Assembly: GCF_014066305.1 (NCBI RefSeq)
Contig: NW_023501109.1
Span: 1-64,000, forward strand
From: Letharia columbiana
Lineage: Eukaryota; Ascomycota; Lecanoromycetes; Lecanorales; Parmeliaceae
Length of the DNA: 64,000 nucleotides
Direction: 5' to 3'
Under the pieces are notes generated by a model that did not search any database, was not told the DNA's origin, and saw only the letters and a program-made list of their open reading frames with translations. Numbering within the stretch: the first letter of the stretch is position 1; each line of letters starts with the position of its first letter. The translations under genes were made by a program, and so were the position numbers. Positions 11,175 through 23,747 of the stretch are shown one piece after another.

Positions 11175-12958
11175 TCACCGTCTCTCAAGATTCGCGTGCA
11201 GTTTGTGCTGCCTCATGAACAAGCTCGAGACAGACGCCAGGACACTAAACCCACAGACAACAATAAAAACACCTTGAACAGCTTCCATGTAATCCTGCTG
11301 CACCAGTCCCCTCAACTCAGCCGGTAGCCGGCCAATCTCGTCGAAATCCTCCCTGATCTTATCAATGATCCCCTCGGCATCTGCCACGCTACCGATACTT
11401 CTATGCAACTTGACGCGCAGCAGATTCTGAAAAGTAGCGGATGCTATCGTGAGGCCGATGACAGAGCCAGTCGACCTGAAGGCGAATCCGGCTGATGTGA
11501 CCACTGCTTGGTGTTCTTGCTCCACAGCACTGACGAGAGCGATGAGGGTAGTTACCAGGATGCCGCCGACTCCTAGGCCGAACACGGCTAGGTAGATGAA
11601 GGGATACACGGTTGGTGTATTCGCGTTCATCGTCACTGTGAGCGCGGTGGAAAGTACAAGTAGTGCGTGAGAACATTTGTCGAGGTAGTAGTAGTTGCCC
11701 GTCGCTTTCATGATGAGGCCTGCAGCAAATGCCCCAACCGCTGCGCCAGCGCTAAACGGAATGAATCGCAGGCCAGCTTCGGTGGGCGATTTGCCGAGAA
11801 GTTGTAGATAGACGGGCATGAAGTATGTGAGGCCGAAGTACGCCATGAATACGAACCAGTAGCTGAGACAGGCAGAGGCGACGGTACGGTTAAGGAGGAG
11901 TCGGATCGGGATAATGGGTTCGACTGCCCTGTTTTCTTCAACGTAGACAAAGATGGAGAGAAATACTATAGATAGTGGTAGCGCGGTCAAGACTAGAGGG
12001 TGAGTCCAGGGCAGGACATTGCCTCCCGTATTCAGACCCAGGAGGAAGAGCACCAGAGCACAGGTCAGAGTGAACGATCCCAGGTAGTCGACACGTTTCA
12101 GCGCTGACCTCTCGCTTATCTTGACAGGGACTTTGACGGTGAAGAACACCATCACGGCACCAACTATCACAAAGGGTACTTGCACCAAAAAGGCAACCCT
12201 CCATCCTGCTAACTCGTTGATCCAGCCACCCAACAAGCCTCCAATCCCAGACCCGGCACCGATGATGATGTTTCCGATACCTTGCAGCACGCCTCGTTTC
12301 CTCAGGGGCACCAGGTCACCAGCGACGAACATGCAGATCGTGACCGTTGCTCCGCCTCCTAAGCCAGCAATGGTGCGGCCTGTGATGAGGACCCATTCGC
12401 TCGGAGCCACGCCACAGAGTAGAGTTCCCAGACCGAAAACGAAATTGCAGACCAGAAGACCTTGGCGGCGGCCAAAGATGTCTGTGAGGCGGCCACTGAG
12501 GGGTTGAGTGACGGATTGGCCAATCAGGTAGGCTGAACCGATCCAAGAAAGCGTCTTGAGTGAGGAGAAGGAGCTTGAAATTGGAACCAAGAGGGTTGCA
12601 ACGATTGTTGAATCTGTGTAAGTATCTGCTTGAGTCATCTTTTCCACGAGAAAATGCAAGAATCCAAGTATCGATGAAAGAAAAGGGTATTGAAGTACTG
12701 ACCAACAGCTATCAAAACCACACCAACCTAAGCAAATCAGCCTCAAGCTCCCAGATGGGTATTCAGGGCACAAGCTACCCATATACTGCCCATAATCAAA
12801 GCTAACCTGGCGTTGGATAGCTGCTCATGTCGTGAAGGCAAGGAATTTGAAACTCCCCATTCGCCATCGTCATGAGGTTTGCCCTCGGCAGGCACGTTTT
12901 GAGCATCATTCGCTTGTCTGAGAAGGGGACTTCGCTCGCTGGGCTTCGACAGCGACAT
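11175..12958 (-). CDS. MFS transporter, DHA2-type drug:H+ antiporter / vacuolar amino-acid transporter-like
   Basis: Exons 12958-12779, 12727-12703 (25 nt) and 12613-11175 encode 547 residues. The tiny middle exon restores the motif VGVVLIAVDSTIVATLLVP of the first membrane helix. Loop motif A is seen as SGRLTDIFGRR, and motif C-like glycines as GAGSGIGGLLGGWI. About 14 hydrophobic segments fit the DHA2 subfamily, which includes multidrug efflux pumps and the Fnx/Vba vacuolar basic amino-acid transporters; the N-terminal PSERSPLLRQ resembles a dileucine vacuolar-sorting signal. Introns are GTAGCT...TTAG (50 nt) and GTCAGT...ACAG (89 nt). The first ATG in frame is 12958. The substrate is not predictable from sequence. 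Confidence 0.88.
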
Positions 12959-13683
12959 TGATGAGTTGACGATGGCATGTTCAGAAATGGACGGGGATAT
13001 CACGGGTTATCAAAAGAGCGAATGCTCGGATTTGGAGCTGCCATTGTAAACGCTTAAGAGCTTCACCTAATCAAGCGAATGTGTGGTGCGCTTGTGCGAT
13101 CTCGCTTGGTCAGATTACCGTGCATATTACACCATCAGCTACTCGTGGTTAGGCTGGACTTGGGCGCCCCAACGAATTTGCCGCTCGTTTCCATGACGCA
13201 TGATTAGCACATCACTACAAGATGTTCATGGCGGTAATGACGACGTGACTCGAAAGCTTGAACATTGGGATCGGCGGCGTAGCAAGTTGTATCAGTCTGT
13301 AAGCGTGAAAAACCTGGCCTGGGTAGATACTTGTACACTATTGCTGAACATCCTCCAAGTCTTTCAGCCTCTCACTCACCTACATGAAGAGGCGGGATTT
13401 CCAACAGCCCGTAGGGTCTATGTAAGTTAGTGGGTTAAGGTGGGAGCCCATCAATGGTAGCAGTGATGACGTATTGCTACTCCGTAGAGCGGTTCCACCT
13501 ATGGATGCAGACCTAGATGTTCGCGCTTTGTCAGCCAATGAGGGTTGGAATGACCTTTCGAATAGAGCTGATACCCACCCTGAGATTCCAACCAGTTCTG
13601 TAAACCCCCAGATGGACCGCATGAGCGGCGAGCTGGCTCCCATTGTTTCGCCTCCATGGGCTTTTCCGCATATGTCAAGGGAT

Positions 13684-14000
13684 CTCACACACGTACACCC
13701 CGTTTCGATACATGTACACTACCTCAGTAATCCCTCGCACCCTTGACCGTTGAAGAAGTCGGACCCGTGTCCTATAGGACTGTCTCAACACACAGCAACT
13801 TTGATATGCACTGCATTCACAGAATCTCATACATAATAGAAAACCCTTTTTGATGCATGTACATATCCTTAGCAATCCCTCGCACTCGTGACTATTGGAA
13901 TAGTCGGACCCGTTTCTGCAGAGTGGTCTTAGAACACGGCAACTTTGATCTGCACTGCAACCTTTGATATTCAAGTACTGGGACCCGGTTTCTGCAGAAT
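13684..14000. repeat. 145-bp degenerate tandem repeat
   Basis: Two copies with a 145-bp period carry AATCCCTCGCAC (ending 13740 and 13885), AGTCGGACCCG (from 13757 and 13902) and CAACTTTGAT.TGCACTGCA. A truncated third copy has GGGACCCGGTTTCTGCAGAAT after 13978. There is no coding signal. The rest of 12959-15147 also lacks a supportable gene. Confidence 0.65.
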
Positions 14001-15147
14001 CAATCCAAGAAAATGCAGCATCAAAATGCATCAAAAAATGGCCCCATACCTTTACGAGTGTCCAAAGGCTAGTGCCTTAAAGAAGTTCCTCGCCAGAAAA
14101 AATGTTTGATATGGTAACCGATCTGATGGGAATGATCCCAATGTTTCTCCCCCGGGTGCTCACACGCCTGTGAATTGGATGTCCGAACGGGTGACATACT
14201 CAAACTAGTCTTCCGTTTTCTCCAGAGTCAAAGGTTTGTCTTGTTTGATCTCACCACGGGCCACACGCTTGTACAAACCGAGAACCGGCCAGGATCCGGT
14301 ACCTGCAGCTGGCTTGTGTGGCAAACTGCGGCGGTGAGAGATGAGCATAATCAGGCGCCTAGGATTGGCGGAGACACAGTCTCACGTACAATAAGATCGT
14401 TGGGTTGACAGCTTCCAAAGATTTCACTGTGTCGAGCGTCTCTGTGTTTCGTCGCCCGGTGACATGGGAAGAAAAACCAAGTAGATTGAGCAGGCGGCTC
14501 GACTAAGACTGGTATGGATGTCGAGATTACTTCCCGGACTCGCTACTGTCTTGCGATCAATGTGTAGTCAGTCTGGAGCTTGAAGTGAGATGCAAGTGGC
14601 TGTTGAATCTCCCTGGAATCGCATGCTTATCATTTTCCGCGTATCCTGCGAAAGAATTAGAGATGCATGAAATTGGCAATGACGGATCTATCTAGTTACG
14701 CCCCCGTGTCGTTCTTGTCTTTTTCGACCATGAGGCTTTTCCACCTGAAGTAGAACTCAAACGCGCCCGACCCATTTCTTACCAGCCCTACCCAGCGAGG
14801 CTCACGCTGCTTGGCGAAGTGCGGCACATTACTCAGCCATACGCTGAAGCCAAGACCCCAAAACGGCTCGAAGTCAGCACGCTGAAACCGCTCGAAGCCG
14901 GAACGATGAAGTGTCCTATCGAATGATTGGTGAATTGATTGAAACGCGCTGACTCCTGGACTGCTGCAACTGAGATGCATTGTAGTTTGGCGCCATTTGG
15001 TTGACACGTAGTCGTGGTAGGGAATAGGTATCACATTGCTAAACCTGTCTAGTCACAAATTTCGGCTCAAGATCGGGAAGCCTAGATAAGTGCGGTGGGC
15101 GAGCTGATAGCGTTGTTGTTGTTGCATTCGAGGATTCACACAGAAAT

Positions 15148-15900
15148 TCATAGACACTGGTCCATCTCGTCAAGCTCCCATAAGCATTTGAACCCACCCC
15201 AGACGCGGTGCGGTCCTTCGTTCTTGAGCAGGTCCCATACTTGATTAGGAATGGCTAGGCTTGGTCTGGTGATCGTCACCAGGTCGAAGTAGAATTGTAG
15301 ACGCCACAAGGCCCGGTAGACCCGTTGTTCTTCAATCCACGAAGGATGGCCGCACTTAAGCGGTCGTAGGGGCGGCCTTCGGGAAGCTTCCCGCAGTAGT
15401 CCTTAAAATGTCGCACAGCTCATCAACGAGGTAGGATGGGTTGATACTGTTCGCCCTGCCCAGGAACTCCTCGAAGAAGGATGTGGAGATCTGTTGCATA
15501 TGGCTGGCGGACTTGGTAAAGCTTCTGGCCGCTGATAATGATACGTTGCGTTGGAAATTGGGTTGGCACCGGCGTTTTTGTCGAGCGCATAGGTGGCTAG
15601 GAGGTTGTCAAGGGCCTCAAGAGAATCAAGTTCACCACCTATAGTCGAGTGATCGGAACGTGTGGTTACAATTGTACGTAGTAGCTGCTGTAGCTGGGGT
15701 ACGTAGTTGGACAGCACGGCCTCTATAATCTCTAGTATCTTTCTACGATGATGTTTGCGGCTGGTGAGGATTGTAGTAGGTAGTTGAGCGTAGACAGGTC
15801 TTCGATGCCCTCAAAGATCATGAGAGGCAGAGGCGCTGGAAGCGTGCTGAACGGATCCGGGCATGTTGAGAGATATCATGATATGGGAGGATTGGTCCAT
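15148..15900 (-). pseudogene. Decayed F-box-like fungal gene
   Basis: Reading starts at an ATG at 15900 (MDQSSHIMISLNMPGSV), as in a common fungal F-box-like family. The body is spread over three frames with stops. One stretch around 15403-15717 reads EAVLSNYVPQLQQLLR and LDSLEALDNLLATYAL. Another, ending at a TGA at 15150-15148, reads WIEEQRVYRALWRLQFYFD, then LVTITRPSLAIP and VWGGFKCLWELDEMDQC. At least two frame changes and internal stops separate these blocks and no plausible introns explain them. I call it a pseudogene because the conserved blocks keep their order and strand. The function is unknown even for intact members. Confidence 0.6.
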
Positions 15901-16585
15901 GATTCTCGAGTCAGCGCGGCAAAGAGAATTTGGGTTTGGTAAGAGATAAAGTCTTGGCGCTTACTAAGCGGACGTCAAAATTTCTCAAGTTCGGGATTAC
16001 AAGAAAGCCGAAAGTCACTGTCTATTGTAACTTTTTTTTAGCATATCTGTAGTGGTTCTGGTTGCCTTGAGAGATCTCTAAGTCCTCGAATACCGACTTG
16101 TAGTCATCTAGTCCGGCTAATAGGTCGGTGAACTCATAGACGCTCCATCCATTGCCAGAACCTTCAGGGGTGCCTTCGGAACTCTAGACCATCCTGAAGT
16201 CAGCGCATATTCCTCCCGCGCGATTCTTGAACCACGACACCAATCGCGAGGCAGGATTTCCAGAGGTTAGTTTCTTGGGAAAAGAGCTTGCAAATGGAAA
16301 CTAAAGAGGTCGTTTGCGGAACTTTCTTAAAAGTAGGCGTACCTGCATATCGGACAAGCTAAGGTACGGGGATTCCGTTCTGGATCCATTGAGTCTCCCC
16401 AGTTGAATGAGGCCATGCGCTTTGGCGGCGTCCCTAGAGAGTTTAGTAGGTCATTGGCTAGATCCTTAATCAAGACCGGATCTGAAGTCAAGAAACGTAG
16501 AAGTGTATGTTGTTGCTACTAAGTCATTCGGGAGACGGACAAAGACTTGGGGGAGCTCACCAGGTAAGAGTCATATCGTCCCTCT

Positions 16586-16849
16586 TCACACAGGAGAACG
16601 GCGATAGAGGGTTGCCATTAGGGTAGCTTCGTTGCGGGGCAGCTTTGTTCCCAAACGGAACTGCAATCTTGGTGATGAAAACTTCCACTTCAGGCTTGAC
16701 CAAGGCCGCTGGGACAGCAGCTTTGCTACCGGACGCAGCTTATAACTGATGGAGACATCACTGTTCGTGAAATCACTCACGAGGAGTAGAAAGAGGCATG
16801 CTGCTCCGGCAGCAAATATTGAGAGACGTCCCAAAGTGAGACGCGCCAT
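16586..16849 (-). CDS. Unrecognised signal-anchor N-terminus, probably part of a decayed or spliced gene
   Basis: An ATG at 16849 starts MARLTLGRLSIFAAGAACLF, then LLLVSDF: a short basic stretch followed by a strong hydrophobic segment, as in a type II membrane anchor. The frame runs to 16586. Further down the same strand, coding-like blocks appear (LANDLLNSLGTPPKRMASF; FTDLLAGLDDYKSVFEDLEI near 16110), but I could not join them with convincing introns. It may be a real multi-exon gene or a relic. No family was recognised. Confidence 0.3.
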   Translation of the reverse strand: MARLTLGRLSIFAAGAACLFLLLVSDFTNSDVSISYKLRPVAKLLSQRPWSSLKWKFSSPRLQFRLGTKLPRNEATLMATLYRRSPV

Positions 16850-16930
16850 TGTAGCTTGTGTGGTATATGCAGGTTGGAGGATCAGTGCAGATTGATCAGG
16901 ACACAAAGACTATATTGTGCTAATAGATAG

Positions 16931-17257
16931 CAAAGGCCGAGAACTAGGAAAGAGGGAGGAGGAGCATCAGTCTTCACCAACCCTCAAAGAGTAACCTACA
17001 ATCCTTGCAACGACAAAGCCATCTGGGACGACACAAAGGCCTTTGACGGTAATGAGATTAAGTATCCCGTGTCAGAAGGCCCATTCAATGGTGGCGGCTT
17101 GACCGGCTGCGTGTACAGTCAGCTTTCATCTACGGATGTTGGGAGCATGGCGTGCGGCGGAGTGGTTGGGACTTGCGTGAAGGATACGAGCGGGAGACAA
17201 AGCTGTGATGGAAGAGACGATACATGGGCGCCTGTGTCGATCTGCACCTTCACATAA
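16931..17257 (+). pseudogene. Fragment of a small cysteine-rich secreted-type protein
   Basis: An open frame with no usable ATG before 17069 reads TNPQRVTYNPCNDKAIWDD and ends CDGRDDTWAPVSICTFT. Six regularly spaced cysteines (NPC, LTGC, SMAC, GTC, QSC, SIC) suggest a disulfide-rich extracellular domain. There is no signal peptide because the 5' part is missing or lies in an exon I cannot identify. The downstream region 17258-18185 shows nothing else beyond a GTAG microsatellite at about 17603. Confidence 0.35.
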
Positions 17258-18185
17258 GGGCTCGGTAAGCGGATATGATTCGGTGGTGTCTTCAGAGCTT
17301 CTATTCTTGAGGTATGTTTTTTTAGATACTTAAATATTTATAGACAAGCAAGAGCCTTGATTAGAGATCCAAGACGTCACATAAGGATCAGGCAATCCAA
17401 TTTCGTGCAATGAGGGGATCGAGTGCTAGCACCCTGACTCAACCAGTGCAATTCCAGCAGGATTGACCGTCTTTTATATGCACTACTACGTGTTTTATCT
17501 ACACGTGACGAGCTCGATAAGGCTCTTGGCGAGCTCGCAGGAAAGGCAACTCGGTGCGAGTTGGCCCGAAGATTGAGACACGGTAGTAGTTGAATGGCTA
17601 TAGGTAGGTAGGTAGGTGGAACGACCATGTAGGAAGAACATAAGGAATCAATAATTAATATGCAGGTAGGCATCGACCGCTTCATGTACATGAAATCGCC
17701 TGGAAAACTCCCCCTGATATCACCTCATTTGGGAGGCAAAAGATTAATATTCGGGTCGAACCGTAGGTCAGAACTCGCCGAAGCGAAATTATTACCAACT
17801 TCCAGCAAGCATTACACTAGTCGACTTATGGATAGTCCGTCGTCGCTACCCTATCATATGCAGGAACCGGATTATCAACGAGACAGGATGAGTGTTGGAA
17901 TTCAGCATCTCAGGCCTATTGTGCTTGGCAACAACTATAAGTAGCACACAAACTCCATAGAAAAACAACAAGCCGTCATCAAATTCATCAATGAGCGTGC
18001 ATACTGGTGCATAGAGCCGATAGCCGAGCCTCCCTTCTTATCAATGCGGTCTTTCTGATTATGTACCTATCTGAGCAAGGGGTAAACAAATATCTAAGTG
18101 GGTAGCTGTTCGCCCCGAGTTCTCTTTCCCAAAGTCGTGTTGGATTCAAAATCCTCTAAGGCAAATACTAAAGAGTCCACCCATC

Positions 18186-18893
18186 ATGTGGGAATGTGAC
18201 ACATGCACCCGTACTTTCAACAGCCTGAAGGCATCCGAGCAGCATATGAACGCCCGTGGTCACTGGGAACATTACTGTACGCCATGCCGGCGGATGTTCG
18301 ATAACGGGAACAATCTCCGCATGGTATTCCTTCCCTTACCCCTCTATTCTCTATCCTTCCTATATCATATCCTAGCTGACAAAAAGTCCTCCCAGCACCT
18401 CAATTCCCGCACCCATCGCGGCGCCAATGTCTCGTGCCCCTTCTGCCAACGAGCCTTCACTTCCGCCAGTGGCGTCTCACATCACCTCGAAGCCGGCTCT
18501 TGCCCAAACGCACGCTGCGTCAACCGTGAGAGTATCTTCCATACCCTGCGACAGCGCGATCGAAACGGCATCATTACGAACAACCTCTTGGAATGGCACG
18601 GAGAGACCTGGACTACTGAAAACGCCTGGAACGGCCACGCATACCAGTGCTACCTTTGCCGCCGCGGATTCACTGCTACGGGCGACCTCGATCGTCATCT
18701 GAAGAGCCCTGCGCATATGCAAGAGATATACCATTGTCCGAATAAGGTGCGATGCGGGTCGCAGTTCAAGACCTTGGCTGGCATGTTCAATCACTTGGAG
18801 AGTGAGAGTTGCGGATTCATCAAGTTCAGTGGCGTGCAGAGCAACGTAGGAGGCATTTTAGCGGGGAATCAGAGGATGATTGGCTTTTCCTAG
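18186..18893 (+). CDS. C2H2 zinc-finger protein
   Basis: Two exons (18186-18323, 18396-18893) are separated by a 72-nt intron (GTATTC...GCTGAC...CCCAG) that is in frame; they encode 211 residues. At least four zinc-finger-like units are visible: CDTCTRTF...HMNARGH, CTPCRRMF...HLNSRTH (completed across the intron), CPFCQRAFTSASGVSHH and CYLCRRGF...HLKSPAH. A fifth unit is CPNKVRCGSQFKTLAGMFNH. The wide Cys-Cys to His-His arrangement and the regular spread over the protein are typical of a fungal family of unknown role, possibly nucleic-acid-binding. The first ATG of the frame is used. Confidence 0.82.
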   Translation: MWECDTCTRTFNSLKASEQHMNARGHWEHYCTPCRRMFDNGNNLRMVFLPLPLYSLSFLYHILADKKSSQHLNSRTHRGANVSCPFCQRAFTSASGVSHHLEAGSCPNARCVNRESIFHTLRQRDRNGIITNNLLEWHGETWTTENAWNGHAYQCYLCRRGFTATGDLDRHLKSPAHMQEIYHCPNKVRCGSQFKTLAGMFNHLESESCGFIKFSGVQSNVGGILAGNQRMIGFS

Positions 18894-19613
18894 AGCTTGT
18901 TTGAAGAGTGATGAGGGAAGACTAACATTTTTGCAAGCATCTCGTTTGACAGTCGAAAGATGCGACCAAACTGGCTGTTGGAAATATTGAACGGGAAGCG
19001 GAAAGGGAGGTTATCCTATTTCGTCTTAAGACCAAAGGGGAGACTGCAAGATTGAAGGATAATACCAATGTGAAGGAGAAAGGGAGTGGATTCAAAGCTG
19101 GATTATCAACATGATGCCACAACAGACGAAGCAGACGAAGAAGGGAGTCCATTCGCAGCGGCTGGGTGGACACCTGAAATGGAGGCTCCAATGTATAACA
19201 TTTGGACTGATACATCTTTCGATACTCCAGCCTGAGTCCAGCGCCTTAGACCGCTGTGCCAACCTTGCATTTTTGTTGGTGGGCTCCTATATAGTCACTA
19301 TAAGTAGGACATTCGAGCAATTGGGCAATACTCGGAACAGACGATTACAGGTGACAATGGTATAGAGGGGTCGTCGACACAATATATAGACCTGGATTAC
19401 CAAGCTCTTCGAACTAAATCGCAAGATAGTCGACAAGCCGTCATACCTACAAGGAAAGGGGCTTTCATATGGGCACGACATCCCGAGAGTCGACCTCGAC
19501 CTCGTTGCACGTCGACGCGCTTCAGTCGCATCACCCTTCAATTGCCGGCTCGATGTGTCCGCACTGACTCTCATTGCTGTTGGTCCTTGCAAGAGGGAGG
19601 TATTTTAGAGCAA

Positions 19614-21673
19614 ATGTCTTCCACAAAATCCAGCCAGCCACCGGCAGCGCCAGGATCCCACTCCCTTGGATGCGCCCACTCTCCCAGCGGCCCATATGAA
19701 GAAGAAAAGGCCACAGACGACAATCCCTCTCTCGAACTATTTCCCAATTTATCTCCGCCATCGTTCCAGTACAATGCCTCCCTCCACCCTCTCGATACCA
19801 CGTCCCCATCGCCTCCAACAATAACATCGCCCCACGTCGCGACTCCGCAGAGTGCAGGCCTACGACTACAAACGGAGCACCTGAGTGAGAGGAAGCGCGA
19901 AGAGTCAGCGTCCTCCGTGAGCAGCAATCCTATCTCCGAGACCTCACAAACCGTCTTCAATGCTGGTCTACCTGTCCGCAGTTCTAGCATTCGATCCGCC
20001 TTCTCCTCGAGGCACAGGGCCGATTCGCTCACACCTAGCTCTGCGCTATCGTCGCCAGGGGTGGGGCCACTGGCCGATATGACTCCATTGCCTTCGCCCA
20101 TTTCGGGATGGGGATCTCCAGGCTATGGGAGAAGGTCAATAGACGAGGAAATGGGCGACGCTACACCGATTGCAATAACGGCCGAAGAAGACGGTGAAGT
20201 ATTTTCAGAGCCTATGGACTTTCCGCGAGCGTCGTCTAAAAAGCGAAAGATACCTCTCGTGGCAAGAGACATGACCAGTGAACAAGCGCAGATCTACAAT
20301 GCGAATGCAGCCGCCTATGTGAAGAATCGAAGCGTCAGCGAGTATGTGCCGGAGGGAATGCAGATACCGAGGTCTCGGAATATCGTTGTATCAACTTCTG
20401 GCGGTCCACCCGTCACTACCTCACTCTCTCCCTTCGACGATCATATGCACCGCGAGCAATATCTGGCAATCCAACGAGGCCTGGCCATATCTATACCGAA
20501 ACCGCCAACCCCACCGGACAGTAACCGGGGAGCCGAGAGTGCTGATCATGAAAGTCCACCATCAAGTCCAAAATTATCCCAAGGCCCACTGCCACTACTG
20601 TACGAGGCTTATATGGTTCGTGGAGGCAAGTTGAGAAGGTGGAGAGGACTGCACCAGCTTGGGAAAGGAACCTTTAGCACAGTGATGCTTGCCACTAGCG
20701 AGGGCATGAATAAGTCAACCACGTTGGAGGAAAACCAAGTCAGACCCAAGTCTTTAGTAGCTGTCAAAATCTGTGAGCAAGGGCCAGCCGGAGGTGCAGA
20801 TGAGAAAAAGATGAAGATCTCGATTAAACGTGAATTGGAAATCATGAAGTCAATACATCATCCATCATTAGTACACCTCAAAGCCGTCAAAATGTGTGAA
20901 CAGCAAACCTTCCTCATCCTCGGTTTCTGCGCCGGTGGAGATCTTTTTGAATTGGCAAGCCTGAAGCTAGAAATCCTGATGCCGAGCCTAATCCGCCGTA
21001 TGTTCTCGGAATTGGTTGCGGCTGTGCGGTATCTGCATTTGCAATATATTGTACACCGCGACATCAAGCTCGAAAGTATATATCCAAAGCGCACCAAAGA
21101 GGTGTATCCGTACGCTAACGCGATCACCTAGACGTCCTTGTCAATATCCCTACCGCCACCCTCACCACCACAACTGACAATTGGCAAACCTACCCGGCCC
21201 CAATCGTCACCCTCACTGACCTCGGCCTAGGCCGATGGATCCCGCGCCCCCCAGAATCACCTCTCCTCGACACCCGATGCGGCAGCGAAGACTACGCCGC
21301 TCCCGAAGTGTTAATCGGTCAAGAATACGATGGCCGTGCTACGGATGCTTGGGCCCTTGGCGTTCTACTGTACGCTATTATGGAAGGAAGGTTACCATTC
21401 GATCCTATCCCGGGAGCCAGGAGGAAGAGCCCAACCAGTCACAGGATCGCGAGATGTGAGTGGCAGTGGGTAAGATACGCGGATGCGGAAGGGGAGTGGG
21501 ATGGGATGAAAGGGAAGGAGCTGGAGGGCGCGAGGGATGTTGTGGAGGGCCTTTTGGCGAGGGCGAGGAGTCGCTGGACTTTGGAGAAGGTGCAGGAGAA
21601 GGAGTGGGTCAAGGGTGGGGTGCAGGTTCAAGGGGGCCTGAGGATGGAAGAGGAGGACGAGAGCTACGAGTAG
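19614..21673 (+). CDS. Serine/threonine protein kinase with long N-terminal regulatory region
   Basis: Exons 19614-21075 and 21132-21673 encode 667 residues. The intron (GTATAT...GCTAAC...CCTAG, 56 nt) lies inside the catalytic loop and completes HRDIKLEN. The first 330 residues are Ser/Pro-rich and probably disordered. The kinase domain shows LGKGTFSTV (glycine loop), VAVKICE (catalytic Lys), HRDIKLEN, a DLG motif in place of DFG (LTDLGLGRW) and YAAPEVL (APE). After these come WALGVLLYAIMEGRLPF and the C-terminal block RARSRWTLEKVQEKEWV. An insert rich in acidic and basic residues lies between beta-strands 2 and 3. The in-frame start at 19542 is a TTG, so the ATG at 19614 (MSSTKSSQPP) was chosen. 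The pathway cannot be named; the layout fits a fungal-specific CAMK-like family. Confidence 0.87.
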
Positions 21674-22139
21674 GGCGGGAACTTTTGATGCGTCGTTCGA
21701 TGATACCATATATGACTTTTACGCCGCTGTACGAGTACCCGCAGGGAGTTTTGGGATATCTTCGAACGGGATTTTTGGGGCGAGAGCTTCTATACTGCTT
21801 GATTTGGGATAGATCTAGTGACGTTCCATCTTTTTCGATGCTCTTTCGGCGTTCACTAATCAAAAAGCCTGATCTTTAAACGGCCCTGTGTTTTGTTATG
21901 TTCTGATATAAGGATTTCGATCCCAAAAAGTCTGTAGAAGAACGAAATTTGTGTTGTAAACGGGGTTACTCTATTCAACGATATCGCTATTGATACCGTT
22001 TGAGCAAAACATTGCAAAAGCCTTCGACTACGTTCCGAACTCTCAAGAAATGAATCAAGATCCATCGAGCTGGGCACCAGCGTCATGACAATTTTCCTCC
22101 GTGGGCGGCCAGCGCCTTGCAAAACATCTTCATGCATAT

Positions 22140-23661
22140 TTACCACCAGCCATCACTCGAATCCCACTCCGACCACGTATCATCCGAATTCGGCAAATAG
22201 AAATCCAAGAATTCATCCAGGCTCGATTCATCACTCGAACACGGCCCCATGAAATACGCCTCGATGCCCTCCTTGAGCTCGGGGCAATACTCCTCAGAAC
22301 CCATTTCGAAATCCAAGCCTTCGTCCAGCCCCTCCAAACGTCCTAACACCACCATCGAGTCTAGCGTCAGGATCTTGCGCATCTTGTTGAACGCGGAGAA
22401 CCAGTCTCCTTCCAACAAACCAATGCTGGAGAGGTAGAGGGACTTGAGGGTGCTGGCGTGTCGGGAGCAGAAGGAGACGAGCTCGTCTTCGCTGGTGGCG
22501 ATCTTTATGAGTTCGACGGTCTTGAGGGAGGGCCAGTGGTGCTCGCCGACTATGTACTCGAGTTGGGTAGGCCAGATGGGTTCGTTAAATTGGAAGCCGA
22601 TTCGTAGGTGCTCGAGGTTGGGCGCTGCGGTGACGAAATCCCGGAGTCGTCCTGCTTCGAGGTATGAGGCACATGATTCAATCTCGAGCTCTTCAAATGA
22701 ATAATCATCATCTTTTCCAAGGCCCGTAGTGAATTCGAGTCTCAGATTCTTGACGTTCGACACACTGTTCCTCATGCGGGCAAAAGTCTCGGTGTCTTGC
22801 TTGAGGATCCGCCAACTGACTACCCCACAGTGCAGGGCTTCCACTTTCAATCCGGCATGATAGGCTCCAAGCAAAAGGGAACGCATTTGCCGGAGGCCCA
22901 AAGGTTCCAACTTGGTGTTTCGCGGGTTGTCAATTTCGTAGCAAGTGCAGAAGGCTGGCTCGAACGTCTTTCTCAGCCTTGAGGTACGAATCCGAGCGCA
23001 GCACTGAGTAGACATTGTGAGTTCTTTCACATGGGGGAAAATGTTTCATAGCCTCTACCACTTCCTTCTCTTGCACAGCTGCTTCTTCAGAACCCTGTTG
23101 AAAGTAGGTGAAGTCGCAGTAATTTTCAAAAGCATGGTCCATCTGCTCTTCGGTATAGTGATGGCGAGGTGCTGCGCTCATTTTGCTAACCTCACGATTG
23201 AAGGTCCGCACGCTTCTCTCAGAGGCGTGGGGGCATGGATGGCCCCGCATGTGCAGTTCTTCGACTTGTGCGATGAATTGTGGACCAGCAACGACGTGCT
23301 CCCAGCGTTTACGGAGGAGTAAGCCAAGTTTGTCGGCTTCGAAGAAGAAAGAAGTGACATATTTGCTGGCTATCGGGTGCTCAGCAAGTGTCTTGAGCTG
23401 TTCGAAGCTGTCTTTTGCGAGAATTAGGTGGACTTCTGGAACCATGTACTGTAGACCAATAGGAGCAGCGAGGCGGGAGACGAGACGGAGGTTGGCGATT
23501 TCTGTCGGCTTGAGGTAGACACATATCATGTGTACGAGTTCGGCGGGGAGCTTATTGATGGGAAAGTCGATGGATTTTGGGGCTGATGGTCGAGCAGGTT
23601 TGCGGACAGCTTTAGGGCGCCGCAAATCGGTTGCTGCATGTCGTGTATTGTTTTTCGCCAT
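22140..23661 (-). CDS. F-box protein with LRR-like C-terminus, one frameshift
   Basis: From the ATG at 23661 (MAKNNTRHAATDLRRPKAV) an F-box follows at about residues 32-75 (FPINKLPAELVHMICVYL, then EIANLRLVSRL), which would bind Skp1 in an SCF ubiquitin ligase. The C-terminal half has leucine-rich, LRR-like segments (APNLEHLRIGF, WPSLKTVELIKI, STLKSLYLSSIGL). The two halves are in different frames and meet in a run of five C (plus-strand GGGGG at 23033-23037). Removing one base joins HFP to HVKELTMSTQCC and gives about 506 residues. The homopolymer context points to a sequencing or replication slip. The 5' end lies only 87 bp from the RIP-mutated transposon; the gene itself shows no RIP. Confidence 0.75.
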
Positions 23662-23747
23662 GATTTTGAGTGAAGAGTCTGCCAGGAGATTCGAAGATTG
23701 ATGTGAGACTATCAAACATAAATAGCTGTTCCAATGTGGGGGAATTA

